From Pseudomonas marginalis (lineage in GTDB: Bacteria; Pseudomonadota; Gammaproteobacteria; Pseudomonadales; Pseudomonadaceae): a stretch of DNA of 64,000 nt. Position 1 is the stretch's first letter, and each line of letters starts with the position of its first letter. Below are positions 1-8,716 of this stretch, piece by piece. A model generated the notes under the pieces. It was not told the origin of the DNA. It saw only the letters and a list, made by a program, of their open reading frames with translations, and ran no database searches. A program made the translations under genes and the position numbers. The stretch is taken from positions 620,001 to 684,000 of the forward strand of contig NZ_VTFG01000001.1 in NCBI RefSeq assembly GCF_008692035.1, written 5' to 3'.

Positions 1-1238
1 GTCAGCGCGCTGGTGATCACGTCAACGTTAGGCAGGCTGTACAGCTTGCGCTGCAATACCGCATCGGCGCGCAGCTTGCTGTCAAACTCCAGCAAGGTCA
101 CATGGCTGACGATACCGGCCAGGTCGATGGCTGCTTCAACACCGGAATTACCGCCGCCGATCACCGCCACACGCTTGCCCTTGAACAACGGACCATCGCA
201 GTGCGGGCAGAAGCACACGCCCTTGGCCTTGTATTCCTGCTCGCCCGGCACCCCCATTTCGCGCCAGCGGGCGCCGGTGGCCAGGATCACGGTCTTGGAC
301 TTGAGGGTCGCACCGCTTTCAAAGCGAATTTCGTGCAGGTCACCGGGATTCTTCGCCGGCACCAGGCTGCTGGCGCGCTGCAGGTTCATGATGTCCACGT
401 CGTACTGACGCACGTGGGCTTCCAGGGCGCTGGCCAGTTTCGGCCCTTCGGTTTCCTGCACCGAGATAAAGTTCTCGATGGACATGGTGTCCAGCACCTG
501 GCCGCCAAAGCGTTCGGCGGCAACACCGGTGCGGATGCCTTTACGTGCGGCGTAGATGGCGGCTGCGGAACCGGCTGGGCCACCGCCGACGACCAGCACA
601 TCAAAAGCCTCCTTGGCGCTGATTTTCTCGGCGGCTTTTTCAATGCCGCTGGTGTCGAGCTTGGCGAGGATTTCTTCCAGGCCCATGCGGCCCTGGCCGA
701 AGTTCACACCATTCAAGTAGACGCTCGGCACCGCCATGATCTGACGCTCGTCGACTTCAGCCTGGAACAGCGCGCCGTCGATGGCGACGTGGCGGATATT
801 CGGGTTGAGCACGGCCATCAGGTTCAGCGCCTGGACCACGTCCGGGCAGTTCTGGCAGGACAGCGAGAAGTAAGTCTCGAAGCTGAACTCGCCTTTAAGG
901 GCGCGGATCTGTTCAATCACTTCGACACTGGCCTTCGACGGGTGGCCACCGACTTGCAGCAGGGCCAGCACCAACGAAGTGAATTCATGGCCCATGGGGA
1001 TGCCGGCGAAACGCAGGCTGATATCGGCACCCGGGCGGTTGATGGAGAACGATGGCTTACGCGCATCATCGCCATCGGTCTTCAGGGTAATCAGCGTGGT
1101 GAGGCTGGTTACGTCCTGCAGAAGGGCGAGCATTTCCTGGGATTTCGCGCCGTCGTCGAGGGAGGCGACGATCTCGATCGGCTGGGTGACCCGTTCCAGG
1201 TATGACTTCAACTGAGCTTTAAGATTGGCGTCCAACAT
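1..1238 (-). CDS. ahpF: Alkyl hydroperoxide reductase subunit F (3' part beyond window)
   Basis: Flavoprotein that passes electrons from NAD(P)H to AhpC for reduction of peroxides in the cytosol. The frame is open from the ATG at 1238 to the window edge, giving about 412 of the usual ~520 residues, so the C-terminal part is missing here. Visible in order: the N-terminal double thioredoxin fold with its redox pair (SCQNC, about residues 129-132), the FAD-binding glycine motif ([12 protein letters not shown]), the second redox pair in CFCPHCDG and the NAD-binding [10 protein letters not shown]. It lies 130 bp downstream of ahpC on the same strand, the usual ahpCF order, but a hairpin terminator separates the two, so much of its expression probably comes from read-through or its own promoter. 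Confidence 0.96.
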   Translation of the reverse strand, partial: MLDANLKAQLKSYLERVTQPIEIVASLDDGAKSQEMLALLQDVTSLTTLITLKTDGDDARKPSFSINRPGADISLRFAGIPMGHEFTSLVLALLQVGGHPSKASVEVIEQIRALKGEFSFETYFSLSCQNCPDVVQALNLMAVLNPNIRHVAIDGALFQAEVDERQIMAVPSVYLNGVNFGQGRMGLEEILAKLDTSGIEKAAEKISAKEAFDVLVVGGGPAGSAAAIYAARKGIRTGVAAERFGGQVLDTMSIENFISVQETEGPKLASALEAHVRQYDVDIMNLQRASSLVPAKNPGDLHEIRFESGATLKSKTVILATGARWREMGVPGEQEYKAKGVCFCPHCDGPLFKGKRVAVIGGGNSGVEAAIDLAGIVSHVTLLEFDSKLRADAVLQRKLYSLPNVDVITSAL

Positions 1239-1274
1239 ACGGGCGATTTCCTATTAATTCGGTTTATTGCAGAC

Positions 1275-1310
1275 AAAAAAACGCCCGAGCGACTATCGCC
1301 CGGGCGTTTT
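1275..1310 (-). terminator. Intrinsic terminator after ahpC
   Basis: GC-rich inverted repeat (CGCCCG / CGGGCG) flanked by A-run and T-run, so it can act on both strands. It lies 59 bp past the ahpC stop and upstream of ahpF, where it would attenuate the ahpCF transcript. Confidence 0.75.
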
Positions 1311-1368
1311 GAGGGCGGATGCAGCTTACTTAAGTGCGGAGTTCCGCCCTTGATACGTCTTCACAGAC

Positions 1369-1932
1369 TTAGATCTTGCCGACCAGGTCCAGGGACGGCG
1401 CCAGAGTGGCCTCGCCTTCTTTCCACTTGGCTGGGCAGACTTCGCCTGGGTGGGCAGCCACGTATTGAGCGGCCTTGATCTTGCGCAGCAGCTCGGAAGC
1501 GTCACGGCCAACACCGCCGTCGTTCAACTCAACGATCTTGATCTGACCTTCCGGGTTGATCACGAAGGTACCGCGGTCAGCCAGGCCAGCTTCTTCGATC
1601 AGCACGTCGAAGTTGCGGGAGATGGTCAGGGTCGGGTCGCCGATCATGGTGTACTGGATTTTGCCGATGGCTGGCGAAGTGTTGTGCCAGGCAGCGTGGG
1701 CAAAGTGGGTGTCGGTGGACACGCTGTAGATTTCCACGCCCAGTTTCTGGAATTCGGCGTAGTTGTCAGCCAGGTCTTCCAGCTCGGTTGGGCAAACGAA
1801 GGTGAAGTCGGCTGGGTAGAAGAACACGACCGACCATTTGCCTTTCAGGTCAGCGTCGGTCACATCTACGAAGTTGCCGTTTTTGTATGCAGTTGCTTTG
1901 AACGGTTTTACTTGGCTGTTGATGATAGGCAT
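1369..1932 (-). CDS. ahpC: Alkyl hydroperoxide reductase subunit C (typical 2-Cys peroxiredoxin)
   Basis: Peroxidase that reduces H2O2, organic peroxides and peroxynitrite and is recycled by AhpF. The product is 187 aa, the family length. The peroxidatic cysteine is in [12 protein letters not shown] (about residue 47) and the resolving cysteine in GEVCPAKW near the C-terminus. The start at 1932 ([11 protein letters not shown]) is preceded by GGAGAG at good spacing. A longer in-frame extension to 1983 exists but is not family sequence. An OxyR-like site lies about 70 bp upstream, which would give peroxide induction. Confidence 0.98.
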   Translation of the reverse strand: MPIINSQVKPFKATAYKNGNFVDVTDADLKGKWSVVFFYPADFTFVCPTELEDLADNYAEFQKLGVEIYSVSTDTHFAHAAWHNTSPAIGKIQYTMIGDPTLTISRNFDVLIEEAGLADRGTFVINPEGQIKIVELNDGGVGRDASELLRKIKAAQYVAAHPGEVCPAKWKEGEATLAPSLDLVGKI

Positions 1933-2001
1933 CGTTGACTCTCCGTCAGGGGTTAAGAAGTTGATGAGGTGAATCCTACCCACTCTCCCGGCGGATGGCT
2001 C

Positions 2002-2038
2002 ATTGGCAAACCTGATGCTGACGATTGGTTTTCCCTAT
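2002..2038 (-). promoter_or_regulatory. Candidate OxyR box upstream of ahpC
   Basis: Read on the minus strand, four tetramers ATAG, CAAT, ATCA and CAAT are separated by exactly 7 bp each, which is the spacing of the OxyR tetramer site (ATAG-N7-CTAT-N7-ATAG-N7-CTAT), matching 12 of 16 positions. A TAGGAT -10-like hexamer follows at 1973-1978. Oxidative induction of ahpC by OxyR is established in Pseudomonas; the site itself is inferred from spacing. Confidence 0.5.
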
Positions 2039-2065
2039 CAGGTGACGGTATTAATAGAAGAAATC

Positions 2066-2998
2066 TCAAAGCAGCGGTTGAGTAGCCAATGTCATGCCGA
2101 GAAAGGGCGTCGCTTCAACATAGCGCATGGCGGATTTCATGTCGCTCCAGCCGACGTAACTCATCAACGACTTCAAGTCCCACCCGCTGGAATGGGCCCA
2201 GGTGGCAAAGCCCCGGCGCAGCGAGTGACTGGTGTACTGCTCGGCGGCGATGCCCGCACGCTCAAGCGCCTGGCGCAGCAGCGGTATCACGCTGTTGGGG
2301 TGCAAGCCCCCCTCCCCCAGGTTTCCCCAGCGATCGATACCGCGGAATACCGGACCGCGCACCAGGGCCGAGGCGCTGAGCCATTCGCTGTAGGCCTGCA
2401 CCGGGCAGAGGCGCAGCAGCGCCGGCGTGTGATAGGTCTTGCCGAGGTTGTCGCGGTCACTTTTGCTGCGCGGCAGGTACAGGCGGATGCCTGCACCGGG
2501 TGTGGCCTGTACATGTTCGATGCTCAAGCGACACAACTCATCGCTGCGAAAACCACGCCAGAAGCCCAGCAGAATGAGTGCAGTGTCACGCCGGGCCCGC
2601 AGCAATCGCGGCTGGTCATGTGCCTCAACGGCCTCTCGCGCTTCAGCCTCGAGGGAGGCCACGACCTGCTCCAGATGCCTGAGCTGCAACGGCTCGGCCT
2701 GCTTCTCCTGCGCCGGGTGCACGGCACGAATGCCCTTGAGCACCTTGCGCACCACCGGCGCTTTCGTCGGATCGGGAAAGCCCTGGCTGGTATGCCATTG
2801 CGCCAATGCCGAGAGCCGCAACTTCAAGGTGTTGACTGCCAGCACGCCGGCATGCGCCACCAGGTAACGAGCCACGCTATCGCTGGTGGCCGGCAGAAAT
2901 CCGCCCCAACTGACTTCGAAGTGTTCGATCGCCGCACGATAGCTGCGGCGCGTGTTATCGCGGGTGGCGGCGTTGAGGTAAAGGTCCAGATCGCTCAT
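2066..2998 (-). CDS. Tyrosine recombinase (phage-integrase family)
   Basis: A 310-aa site-specific recombinase. The N-terminal SAM-like core-binding domain spans about residues 1-115 and the catalytic domain follows. The catalytic set is visible: Arg in GFRSDELCRL, His and Arg in HSLRRGF, the histidine/tryptophan position in YVGWSD, and the nucleophile Tyr in SAMRYVEA close to the C-terminus. The gene therefore looks intact. It is divergent from a KfrA-like gene and lies between two core genes, with no tRNA, attachment repeat or phage gene nearby. This suggests a domesticated recombinase rather than a recent element. XerC/D identity is unlikely because context and length differ. Confidence 0.88.
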   Translation of the reverse strand: MSDLDLYLNAATRDNTRRSYRAAIEHFEVSWGGFLPATSDSVARYLVAHAGVLAVNTLKLRLSALAQWHTSQGFPDPTKAPVVRKVLKGIRAVHPAQEKQAEPLQLRHLEQVVASLEAEAREAVEAHDQPRLLRARRDTALILLGFWRGFRSDELCRLSIEHVQATPGAGIRLYLPRSKSDRDNLGKTYHTPALLRLCPVQAYSEWLSASALVRGPVFRGIDRWGNLGEGGLHPNSVIPLLRQALERAGIAAEQYTSHSLRRGFATWAHSSGWDLKSLMSYVGWSDMKSAMRYVEATPFLGMTLATQPLL

Positions 2999-3119
2999 GG
3001 GAGGCCTATTTGTACTGCTGGCAGAGATGTAAGCGCTCCAGTCGCTTATGACACGGGATAATACGCCAATATCCCATCTGTTAAATCATGAATTTGAACA
3101 GGTTTTTATTCGTGATACA

Positions 3120-3142
3120 GTATGTATCTACATAATACATAC
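3120..3142. promoter_or_regulatory. Palindromic operator candidate between recombinase and KfrA-like gene
   Basis: Perfect 8-bp inverted repeat GTATGTAT / ATACATAC with a 7-bp spacer, overlapping a shorter repeat GATAC-N5-GTATC that starts at 3113. It sits 27 bp upstream of the KfrA-like start inside the divergent promoter region. KfrA proteins of plasmids autorepress through palindromes, so autoregulation is a reasonable inference. Confidence 0.55.
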
Positions 3143-3168
3143 CACAGTACTAAATCGACGGAGACCCC

Positions 3169-4176
3169 ATGGCTCGCGGCGGCATTAATAAAGCAGTAGT
3201 TCAAACGGCACGCCTGGCGATCCTCGCCCGTGGCGAGAACCCCAGCATCGACGCGGTACGCATCGAGATGGGCAATACCGGCTCGAAAACCACTATTCAC
3301 CGCTATTTGAAGGAGCTGGACGACAGCGAAGCCCGCCTGACCATCACCGAAGCGCCGATTGACGACGAATTGGGCGAACTGGTTGCACGCCTGGCGCAGC
3401 GCTTGAAGGACAAGGCTCAAGAGCCGATTGACCTGGCCCTGGCGCAGTTCGAACAGCAAAAAACCGCCCTGCTCGCCCAGATCGAGGCGCTTGAAGAAGC
3501 TCACGGCGAACTCAAGCAACAATTCGATATTCAGGCGGCTGCACTGGCAGAAGAAAGCGCTGCCCTGCAAACCACCAGTACCAGCCTGCAAACTGAACAA
3601 ACGCGCAACGCCGGCCTCAGCCAGGCCTGCAGTGATTACGAACTGCGGATCAATGACAAGGATGAGCAGATTCGCTCGCTGGAAGAAAAGCACCTGCATG
3701 CCCGCGAGGCACTGGAGCACTATCGCAATGCGATCAAGGAGCAGCGCGAGCAGGAGCAACGGCGCCACGAAGGCCAGCTGCAGCAAGTACAGGCAGAGCT
3801 GCGCCAAGCCCAGCAAAGTGCAATGGTTCGCCAGGACGAAATTACCCAGTTGCACCGCGACAACGAGCGCCTGCTGATCGAGCACCGAGTGACGGCAAAG
3901 GAATTGGCTGCGCTGCAGGAGGAAACCCGCAAAGGTCAGGCCCAGCAACTGAAACTGAGCGAACACGTGAGCCAGATCGACAGCGAGCGCACTCTCCTTC
4001 AGGAGCGCCTGCGGGTGGCCTTGCTTGAAAGTGAGTCACGCCAACAAGCGCTGGCTGAGCACGGGCACACCAACAAGCGCCTGGAACTGGAGCTTATGAA
4101 GGCCCACGCCACTATCGAAGCGTTGCGCCTGGCCGCCGCCGTTGCGACGGCGCCAGAGGCAACACCGCCAGCCTGA
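3169..4176 (+). CDS. KfrA-like DNA-binding coiled-coil protein
   Basis: A 335-aa protein. Residues ~1-65 carry a KfrA_N-type helix-turn-helix (VRIEMGNTGSKTTIHRYLKEL). Residues ~85-320 are an almost uninterrupted heptad-rich coiled coil dominated by Q, E, L, A, R and K. The tail is short and Ala/Pro-rich. KfrA proteins are plasmid-encoded autorepressors linked to partition, and chromosomal homologues in pseudomonads are uncharacterised. The ATG at 3169 is preceded by GGAG. The gene diverges from the tyrosine recombinase, and its stop (4174-4176) directly abuts the convergent gor stop (4177-4179). Confidence 0.85.
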   Translation: MARGGINKAVVQTARLAILARGENPSIDAVRIEMGNTGSKTTIHRYLKELDDSEARLTITEAPIDDELGELVARLAQRLKDKAQEPIDLALAQFEQQKTALLAQIEALEEAHGELKQQFDIQAAALAEESAALQTTSTSLQTEQTRNAGLSQACSDYELRINDKDEQIRSLEEKHLHAREALEHYRNAIKEQREQEQRRHEGQLQQVQAELRQAQQSAMVRQDEITQLHRDNERLLIEHRVTAKELAALQEETRKGQAQQLKLSEHVSQIDSERTLLQERLRVALLESESRQQALAEHGHTNKRLELELMKAHATIEALRLAAAVATAPEATPPA

Positions 4177-5535
4177 TCAGTCAGCCACAGGCGTGCGCAT
4201 GGTGACGAACTCTTCCGCCGCCGTGGGATGCACGCCGATGGTTTCATCGAAGTGCTGCTTGGTCGCGCCGGCCTTGAGCGCGATCGCCAGGCCCTGGACG
4301 ATCTCGCCTGCGTCCGGACCGACCATGTGGCAGCCCAACACCTTGTCGGTGTCGGCGTCGACCACCAGTTTCATCAAGGTTTTTTCCTGGCACTCGGTCA
4401 AGGTCAGCTTCATCGGGCGGAACCGGCTTTCGAAGATCTGCACCCTGTGTCCGTTCTTCTTCGCCTCCTCCTCCGTCATGCCGACCGTACCGATATTCGG
4501 CAGACTGAATACCGCTGTCGGAATCATCGCGTAATCCACCGGGCGGTAGTGCTCGGGCTTGAACAAGCGACGCGCTACGGCCATGCCCTCGGCGAGGGCC
4601 ACCGGCGTCAGTTGCACACGGCCGATCACATCACCGATCGCCAGGATCGACGCTTCGGTGGTCTCGTACTGGTCGTTCACCTGGACGAAACCGCGCTCAT
4701 CCAGTTTCACGCCGGTATTTTCCAAGCCCAGGTTATCCAGCATCGGACGCCGGCCGGTGGCATAGAACACGCAATCGGCCTCCAGCACGCGACCGTCTTT
4801 CAAGGTCGCCTTGAGGCTGCCATCGGCTTGCTTTTCAATGCGTTCGATGTCCGCATTGAATTGCAGGTCGAGGCCGCGCTTGGTCAACTCTTCCTTAAGG
4901 TGTGTGCGCACTGAACCATCAAAGCCACGCAGGAACAGGTCGCCGCGATACAGCAATGACGTCTGCGCGCCCAGGCCATGGAAAATCCCGGCGAACTCAA
5001 CCGCGATATAGCCGCCACCTACCACCAGCACACGCCTGGGCAACTCTTTGAGAAAGAACGCCTCATTGGAGCCTATGGCGTGCTCACGTCCCGGAATATC
5101 AGGAATCTGCGGCCAGCCCCCGGTAGCGATCAGGATGTGCCTGGCCGTAAAGCGCTCGCCATTGATTTCCACCTGGTGCGGATCAACCAGGCGCGCATGC
5201 CCCTCATGCAGGGTCACGCCGCTGTTGACCAGCAGGTTGCGGTAGATGCCATTGAGGCGATTGATCTCGCGATCCTTGTTGGCGATCAGGGTCGCCCAAT
5301 CAAAACTCGCTTCACCCAGGGACCAGCCAAAGCCACTGGCTTGCTCGAAGTCTTCGGCAAAATGTGCGCCGTACACCAACAGTTTCTTCGGCACGCAGCC
5401 AACGTTTACGCAGGTACCACCCAGGTAGCGACTTTCCGCCACGGCCACCTTGGCCCCAAAGCCCGCAGCAAAGCGCGCCGCGCGAACACCGCCGGAACCG
5501 GCGCCAATTACATACAGGTCAAAATCGTAGGCCAT
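4177..5535 (-). CDS. gor: Glutathione-disulfide reductase
   Basis: NADPH-dependent cytosolic reduction of glutathione disulfide. The 452-aa product has the family length. It shows the FAD motif [10 protein letters not shown] near the N-terminus, the redox-active disulfide GGTCVNVGC at about residues 38-46, the NADPH motif [11 protein letters not shown] near residue 170, and the C-terminal HPTAAEEF segment that supplies the catalytic histidine. The start [13 protein letters not shown] follows a GAGGAG site. No mutated key residue is seen. It is probably a single-gene unit, with galU upstream ending at its own terminator. Confidence 0.97.
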   Translation of the reverse strand: MAYDFDLYVIGAGSGGVRAARFAAGFGAKVAVAESRYLGGTCVNVGCVPKKLLVYGAHFAEDFEQASGFGWSLGEASFDWATLIANKDREINRLNGIYRNLLVNSGVTLHEGHARLVDPHQVEINGERFTARHILIATGGWPQIPDIPGREHAIGSNEAFFLKELPRRVLVVGGGYIAVEFAGIFHGLGAQTSLLYRGDLFLRGFDGSVRTHLKEELTKRGLDLQFNADIERIEKQADGSLKATLKDGRVLEADCVFYATGRRPMLDNLGLENTGVKLDERGFVQVNDQYETTEASILAIGDVIGRVQLTPVALAEGMAVARRLFKPEHYRPVDYAMIPTAVFSLPNIGTVGMTEEEAKKNGHRVQIFESRFRPMKLTLTECQEKTLMKLVVDADTDKVLGCHMVGPDAGEIVQGLAIALKAGATKQHFDETIGVHPTAAEEFVTMRTPVAD

Positions 5536-5588
5536 TTCATTCTCCTCGGCAGGACATCAGCATACCGACTTACATGGGACTGAAAAAC

Positions 5589-5617
5589 GAAAAAGCCACC
5601 CGAAGGTGGCTTTTTCA
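5589..5617 (-). terminator. Intrinsic terminator after galU
   Basis: AAAAAGCCACC / GGTGGCTTTTT stem with a 4-nt loop between galU (ending at 5636) and gor (starting at 5535). A and T runs on both sides make it bidirectional in principle. Confidence 0.85.
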
Positions 5618-5635
5618 AAGGCAGGCCTGCGTGAA

Positions 5636-6475
5636 TCAGTAAGCCTTGCCGGTCTTGTAGAAGTGCTCGTAGCAGAAGTTGGTGGCTTCGATGTAGCCTT
5701 CGGCGCCACCGCAGTCAAAACGACGACCCTTGAACTTGTAGGCGATCACGCAGCCGTCTTTGGCCTGCTTCAACAGGGCGTCGGTGATCTGGATCTCGCC
5801 ACCCTTGCCTGGCTCGGTTTCTTCGATCAGCTTGAAGATGTCCGGGGTCAGAATGTAACGACCGATGATCGCCAGGTTCGACGGTGCATCTTCAGGCGCC
5901 GGCTTCTCGACCATGTCGCGTACGCGGATCAGGCCATCACCAATGTCGTCACCGGCAATCACGCCGTACTTGTTGGTCTCTTGAGGATCGACCTCTTGAA
6001 CCGCAACGATGGTGCAACGGTATTTCTGGTACAGCTTGACCATCTGGGTCAGTACGCCGTCGCCTTCCAGGTTCACACACAGGTCGTCCGCGAGTACTAC
6101 GGCGAACGGCTCGTCACCGATCAATGGGCGGCCGGTCAGGATGGCGTGGCCGAGGCCTTTCATCTGGGTCTGGCGGGTGTAGGAGAACGAGCACTCGTCC
6201 AGCAGCTTGCGGATGCCGACCAGGTATTTTTCCTTGTCGGTGCCCTTGATTTGGTTTTCCAGCTCGTAGCTGATGTCGAAATGGTCTTCCAGTGCGCGCT
6301 TACCGCGACCGGTGACGATAGAGATTTCGTTCAGACCGGCATCCAATGCCTCTTCGACGCCGTACTGAATCAGTGGCTTGTTTACCACCGGCAGCATCTC
6401 TTTGGGCATGGCCTTGGTCGCTGGCAAGAAGCGAGTGCCGTAACCGGCTGCTGGGAACAAGCATTTCTTGATCAT
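5636..6475 (-). CDS. galU: UTP--glucose-1-phosphate uridylyltransferase
   Basis: Makes UDP-glucose from UTP and glucose-1-phosphate for polysaccharide, LPS and trehalose synthesis. The 279-aa product begins MIKKCLFPAAGYGTRFLPATKAMPKE (given here only as the recognisable nucleotidyltransferase signature GxGTRxLPxTKxxPKEMLP). Further conserved blocks are the metal-binding region VLADDLC and the sugar-binding VEKPAPEDAPSNLA. Length and motifs are normal. It is monocistronic, with a terminator 19 bp after the stop. Confidence 0.97.
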   Translation of the reverse strand: MIKKCLFPAAGYGTRFLPATKAMPKEMLPVVNKPLIQYGVEEALDAGLNEISIVTGRGKRALEDHFDISYELENQIKGTDKEKYLVGIRKLLDECSFSYTRQTQMKGLGHAILTGRPLIGDEPFAVVLADDLCVNLEGDGVLTQMVKLYQKYRCTIVAVQEVDPQETNKYGVIAGDDIGDGLIRVRDMVEKPAPEDAPSNLAIIGRYILTPDIFKLIEETEPGKGGEIQITDALLKQAKDGCVIAYKFKGRRFDCGGAEGYIEATNFCYEHFYKTGKAY

Positions 6476-6784
6476 ATAAGTCCTTACAAAGGGCTGTGCG
6501 TACGGAATTCGGCGCAGTCTAATCAGGCCGCAGTCACCTTACAATGGGTCCTGCTGGCGTTGCGATGTCATCATAGAGAAAAAATGTCGGCGTAAGTTCC
6601 GCAGATCTCACAAAGAGCAGCCCCGCCTGCACGCTAAAAAAGTCCGTCCCCTCATGTTTAAAGGGGTTGCAACCCTTTTAACACGCTTTTCAGCCCAGAA
6701 CACTGACTTGGAATAACTTGCGCGGTCCTGGAACATTTGGCGCTATCATTGCATCCTTGAATCAGACCACGAGATTGTTAATAG
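6476..6784. other. Intergenic region, divergent promoters expected
   Basis: 309 bp between the divergent galU and a 61-aa gene. A weak inverted repeat surrounds AAAGGGGTTGCAACCCTTTT (6660-6679), a near-perfect palindrome of GGGTTGCAACCC type that could be an operator. I see no ORF or RNA gene here. Confidence 0.4.
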
Positions 6785-6970
6785 ATGTCAGAACCAAAAG
6801 GCGTGAACGGCTACCTGATCACCAAGCGAGCAGACGGCTGGCACCTGATCAATTTCCATGGAGACAGCGTCGCGGGCGTTTTCGAGACCGAAAGCATGGC
6901 GATCGCGGTCGCCGAAGTGTTTGTTGACGAAGCGGGCCACGCGTCGAGCAAAAGGCCGAAGGGCAAGTAA
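6785..6970 (+). CDS. Small conserved hypothetical protein (61 aa)
   Basis: I do not recognise a named family. The 61-aa product (MSEPKGVNGYLITKRADGW...) is mixed-charge with no signal peptide or membrane segment, so it is probably cytosolic. It is a self-contained unit: no neighbour on the same strand upstream, and a strong intrinsic terminator 18 bp after the stop. Codon use is GC-rich like the flanking core genes, which supports real coding. The ATG at 6785 is the only plausible start, and the Shine-Dalgarno is weak. Confidence 0.7.
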   Translation: MSEPKGVNGYLITKRADGWHLINFHGDSVAGVFETESMAIAVAEVFVDEAGHASSKRPKGK

Positions 6971-6987
6971 GCCTGCAGCCCTGCGCC

Positions 6988-7014
6988 AAAAGCCCCGACT
7001 CACGGGGCTTTTTT
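6988..7014 (+). terminator. Intrinsic terminator
   Basis: AAAAGCCCCG / CGGGGCTTTTTT hairpin with a short loop and T-run, directly after the 61-aa gene. Confidence 0.85.
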
Positions 7015-7111
7015 GGTTTTGCCTGTACCTAGATGGCAGTTCGCTATAATCTTCAAGAAACGCCCCACGACAGTGTCAGCGCCCCTCCCACACCCTCGAC
7101 GACGAACACAC

Positions 7112-7393
7112 ATGAACAAATTTCTGGCACTGACTGCGGTACTGGCACTCGCCGGCTGCACCACCACTTCCGATGTCTACCTCAAGAACGGCGAGCAAGG
7201 CCTGACCATCGACTGTTCAGGCGAAGCCAACTCCTGGGCCAGTTGCTACGAAAAAGCCGATGCCTCCTGCGCAGGCACCGGCTATCGCATTGTCGGCACC
7301 GAGGGCACGCCATCACTGAAGGAAAGCGACAAGACCCTGGGCCAGGATGTGGGCAACTACAAAAGTCGCAGTGTGGTGGTGGTCTGCAAATAA
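7112..7393 (+). CDS. Small lipoprotein with lipobox
   Basis: 93-aa protein with a type II signal peptide: MNKFLALTAVLALAGC, with LAGC as lipobox and the lipidated Cys at residue 16. The mature part is ~78 aa with four further cysteines (DCSGEA, ASCYEK, ASCAGT, VVVCK), which could form two disulfides in the periplasm. An upstream in-frame extension to 7013 would bury the signal peptide, so the ATG at 7112 is chosen. Function is unknown. The terminator at 6988 isolates it from the upstream gene. Confidence 0.8.
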   Translation: MNKFLALTAVLALAGCTTTSDVYLKNGEQGLTIDCSGEANSWASCYEKADASCAGTGYRIVGTEGTPSLKESDKTLGQDVGNYKSRSVVVVCK

Positions 7394-7402
7394 CCCCAGG
7401 GG

Positions 7403-7633
7403 TTACAGGTGGATCTCGGCGAATTTGATCCCCAGTTCCCGAAGGATTTCGCTCAGCTCGTCAAGACTGGCAAAGGATTCGACTTCATCCTGATCATCCA
7501 CCAGAAAAAAGCTGCGACCGCCGCTTTTCTTGAAGAAGACGATCCATTCGCCCAGGTCGGCGGGGTTCTGGATGACATGGGTGGCCGAGATTTCACCCTC
7601 GGCATGGCGGGCCTTGACGTGTTCACGCTTCAT
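7403..7633 (-). CDS. Small conserved hypothetical protein (76 aa)
   Basis: Acidic, soluble 76-aa protein (MKREHVKARHAEGEI...FFLVDDQDEVESF...). No motif with a known function is recognised. The start at 7633 is preferred over an upstream ATG at 7669, because the latter would overlap the 3' end of the next gene upstream and has no better ribosome site. It follows a small lipoprotein gene by 20 bp on the same strand, so the two may be co-transcribed. Confidence 0.7.
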   Translation of the reverse strand: MKREHVKARHAEGEISATHVIQNPADLGEWIVFFKKSGGRSFFLVDDQDEVESFASLDELSEILRELGIKFAEIHL

Positions 7634-7653
7634 ATCGGCTTTCCCCAGCGGCC

Positions 7654-8004
7654 TCAACCGGAAATGCACTCTTCCCCGGCTTTTTTCACATCACCCGGGC
7701 GGATCGGCACGTTGGACATGCTCTCGTAGAGCTTGATGCTGCTACCGCTGGAGCGCTCTTCAATTTCGAAAATAGCCGAAGGATCGGCGGAAAATTTCTG
7801 CGGCACGATAACCTGCACACCATCTTTATGCGGTTCAATCTGCGGCGGCCGACGAGTAGCCGACAGTTTCCTTACCACACACGCGGCATACTCCTGGGGT
7901 TTTTTCCCGGAAATGACGGCCAACGTCGGCGGGGTCTGCTTGATATCTGCAACCGAAGCACACCCACCTATCGCCAAGGCCAGAACCAACACACTCCACT
8001 TCAT
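7654..8004 (-). CDS. Small lipoprotein
   Basis: 116-aa protein with a clear lipoprotein signal peptide (MKWSVLVLALAIGGCAS; lipobox IGGC, Cys at 15). The mature domain is short and contains one cysteine pair candidate (AACVVRK and GEECISG). An inner- or outer-membrane-anchored periplasmic location is expected. Residue +2 after Cys is Ala, not Asp, which would favour outer-membrane sorting. No family function is recognised. Confidence 0.78.
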   Translation of the reverse strand: MKWSVLVLALAIGGCASVADIKQTPPTLAVISGKKPQEYAACVVRKLSATRRPPQIEPHKDGVQVIVPQKFSADPSAIFEIEERSSGSSIKLYESMSNVPIRPGDVKKAGEECISG

Positions 8005-8216
8005 ACAAAACCTCCAATAAAGACCCTACGACAGCGGAGATGGTAATTTTCTCCCGCCCACGTAGGATTTATCCCTGATAACTCGGTAAATAACTGTTTT
8101 AAATTGTCGACGCCATTGAAGACGGGCCGATAATAAACGCGCTGGGGCTGATAAACTCTATCTTAACCTACGTATCATTCTGATTTTGCAGAAAAAGCCC
8201 TTCTGGAGACACCCTC

Positions 8217-8519
8217 ATGAAATTTATCCACCAGCGCGAGCACCTCAACGAGGGAGACATTGTCGTCATCGAATGCTCGCAGACTTGCAATATTCGCCTG
8301 ATGAGCGACGCGAACTTTCGCAGCTTCAAGAATGGCGGTCGCCACACATACCACGGCGGCGCCTTCGACACGTTCCCCGCCAAGATCACCGCACCCAGCA
8401 CCGGGTTCTGGAACATCACCCTGGACGTGGTGACGCGTCGCGCGATCAGCGTCACCCGCAAGCCGGCGCTGTCCCACAAGATTCGCATCGTACGTCGCAC
8501 CAGCACCAAGCTGAGCTGA
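8217..8519 (+). CDS. DUF1883 family protein
   Basis: 100-aa protein (MKFIHQREHLNEGDIVVIEC...) that I recognise as the DUF1883 fold: a small beta-rich domain, sometimes found fused to TIR domains in other bacteria, of unknown function. It has no signal peptide. The ATG at 8217 is preceded by TGGAGA at 8-nt spacing. A 55-aa gene follows after 25 bp with its own good Shine-Dalgarno, and then alkB, so the three probably form a transcript. Confidence 0.8.
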   Translation: MKFIHQREHLNEGDIVVIECSQTCNIRLMSDANFRSFKNGGRHTYHGGAFDTFPAKITAPSTGFWNITLDVVTRRAISVTRKPALSHKIRIVRRTSTKLS

Positions 8520-8544
8520 CTCGAAGACGCCAGAGGAAATCACC

Positions 8545-8712
8545 GTGACTGCTACCACCAAATACGTAATCAAGTACAAGCTCAACGGCGAACGCCGCTT
8601 CGAGTTCGCCCAACTGACGAACAATAGCGTGGAAGAGGCCTTGCAGGCCTTGGCGAAAATCCACGATGCCAGCGATGTCATCACCGACATCAACGTGAGC
8701 AAGGCGCTGTAA
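8545..8712 (+). CDS. Small conserved protein with GTG start (55 aa)
   Basis: Short ORF starting at the GTG at 8545 behind AGAGGA (8532-8537), reading MTATTKYVIKYKLNGERRF and so on to the TAA at 8710-8712. It is composed of a predicted beta-beta-alpha pattern with the acidic helix EEALQALAKIHDAS. It ends 4 bp before the alkB start, which indicates translational coupling or at least co-transcription. No known function. Confidence 0.72.
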   Translation: MTATTKYVIKYKLNGERRFEFAQLTNNSVEEALQALAKIHDASDVITDINVSKAL

Positions 8713-8716
8713 GGCA

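Noticed and set aside
102..1205. Long plus-strand frame opposite ahpF (367 codons)
   Set aside because: Antisense shadow of a GC-rich gene; no family match and no ribosome site, while ahpF motifs are perfect on the other strand.
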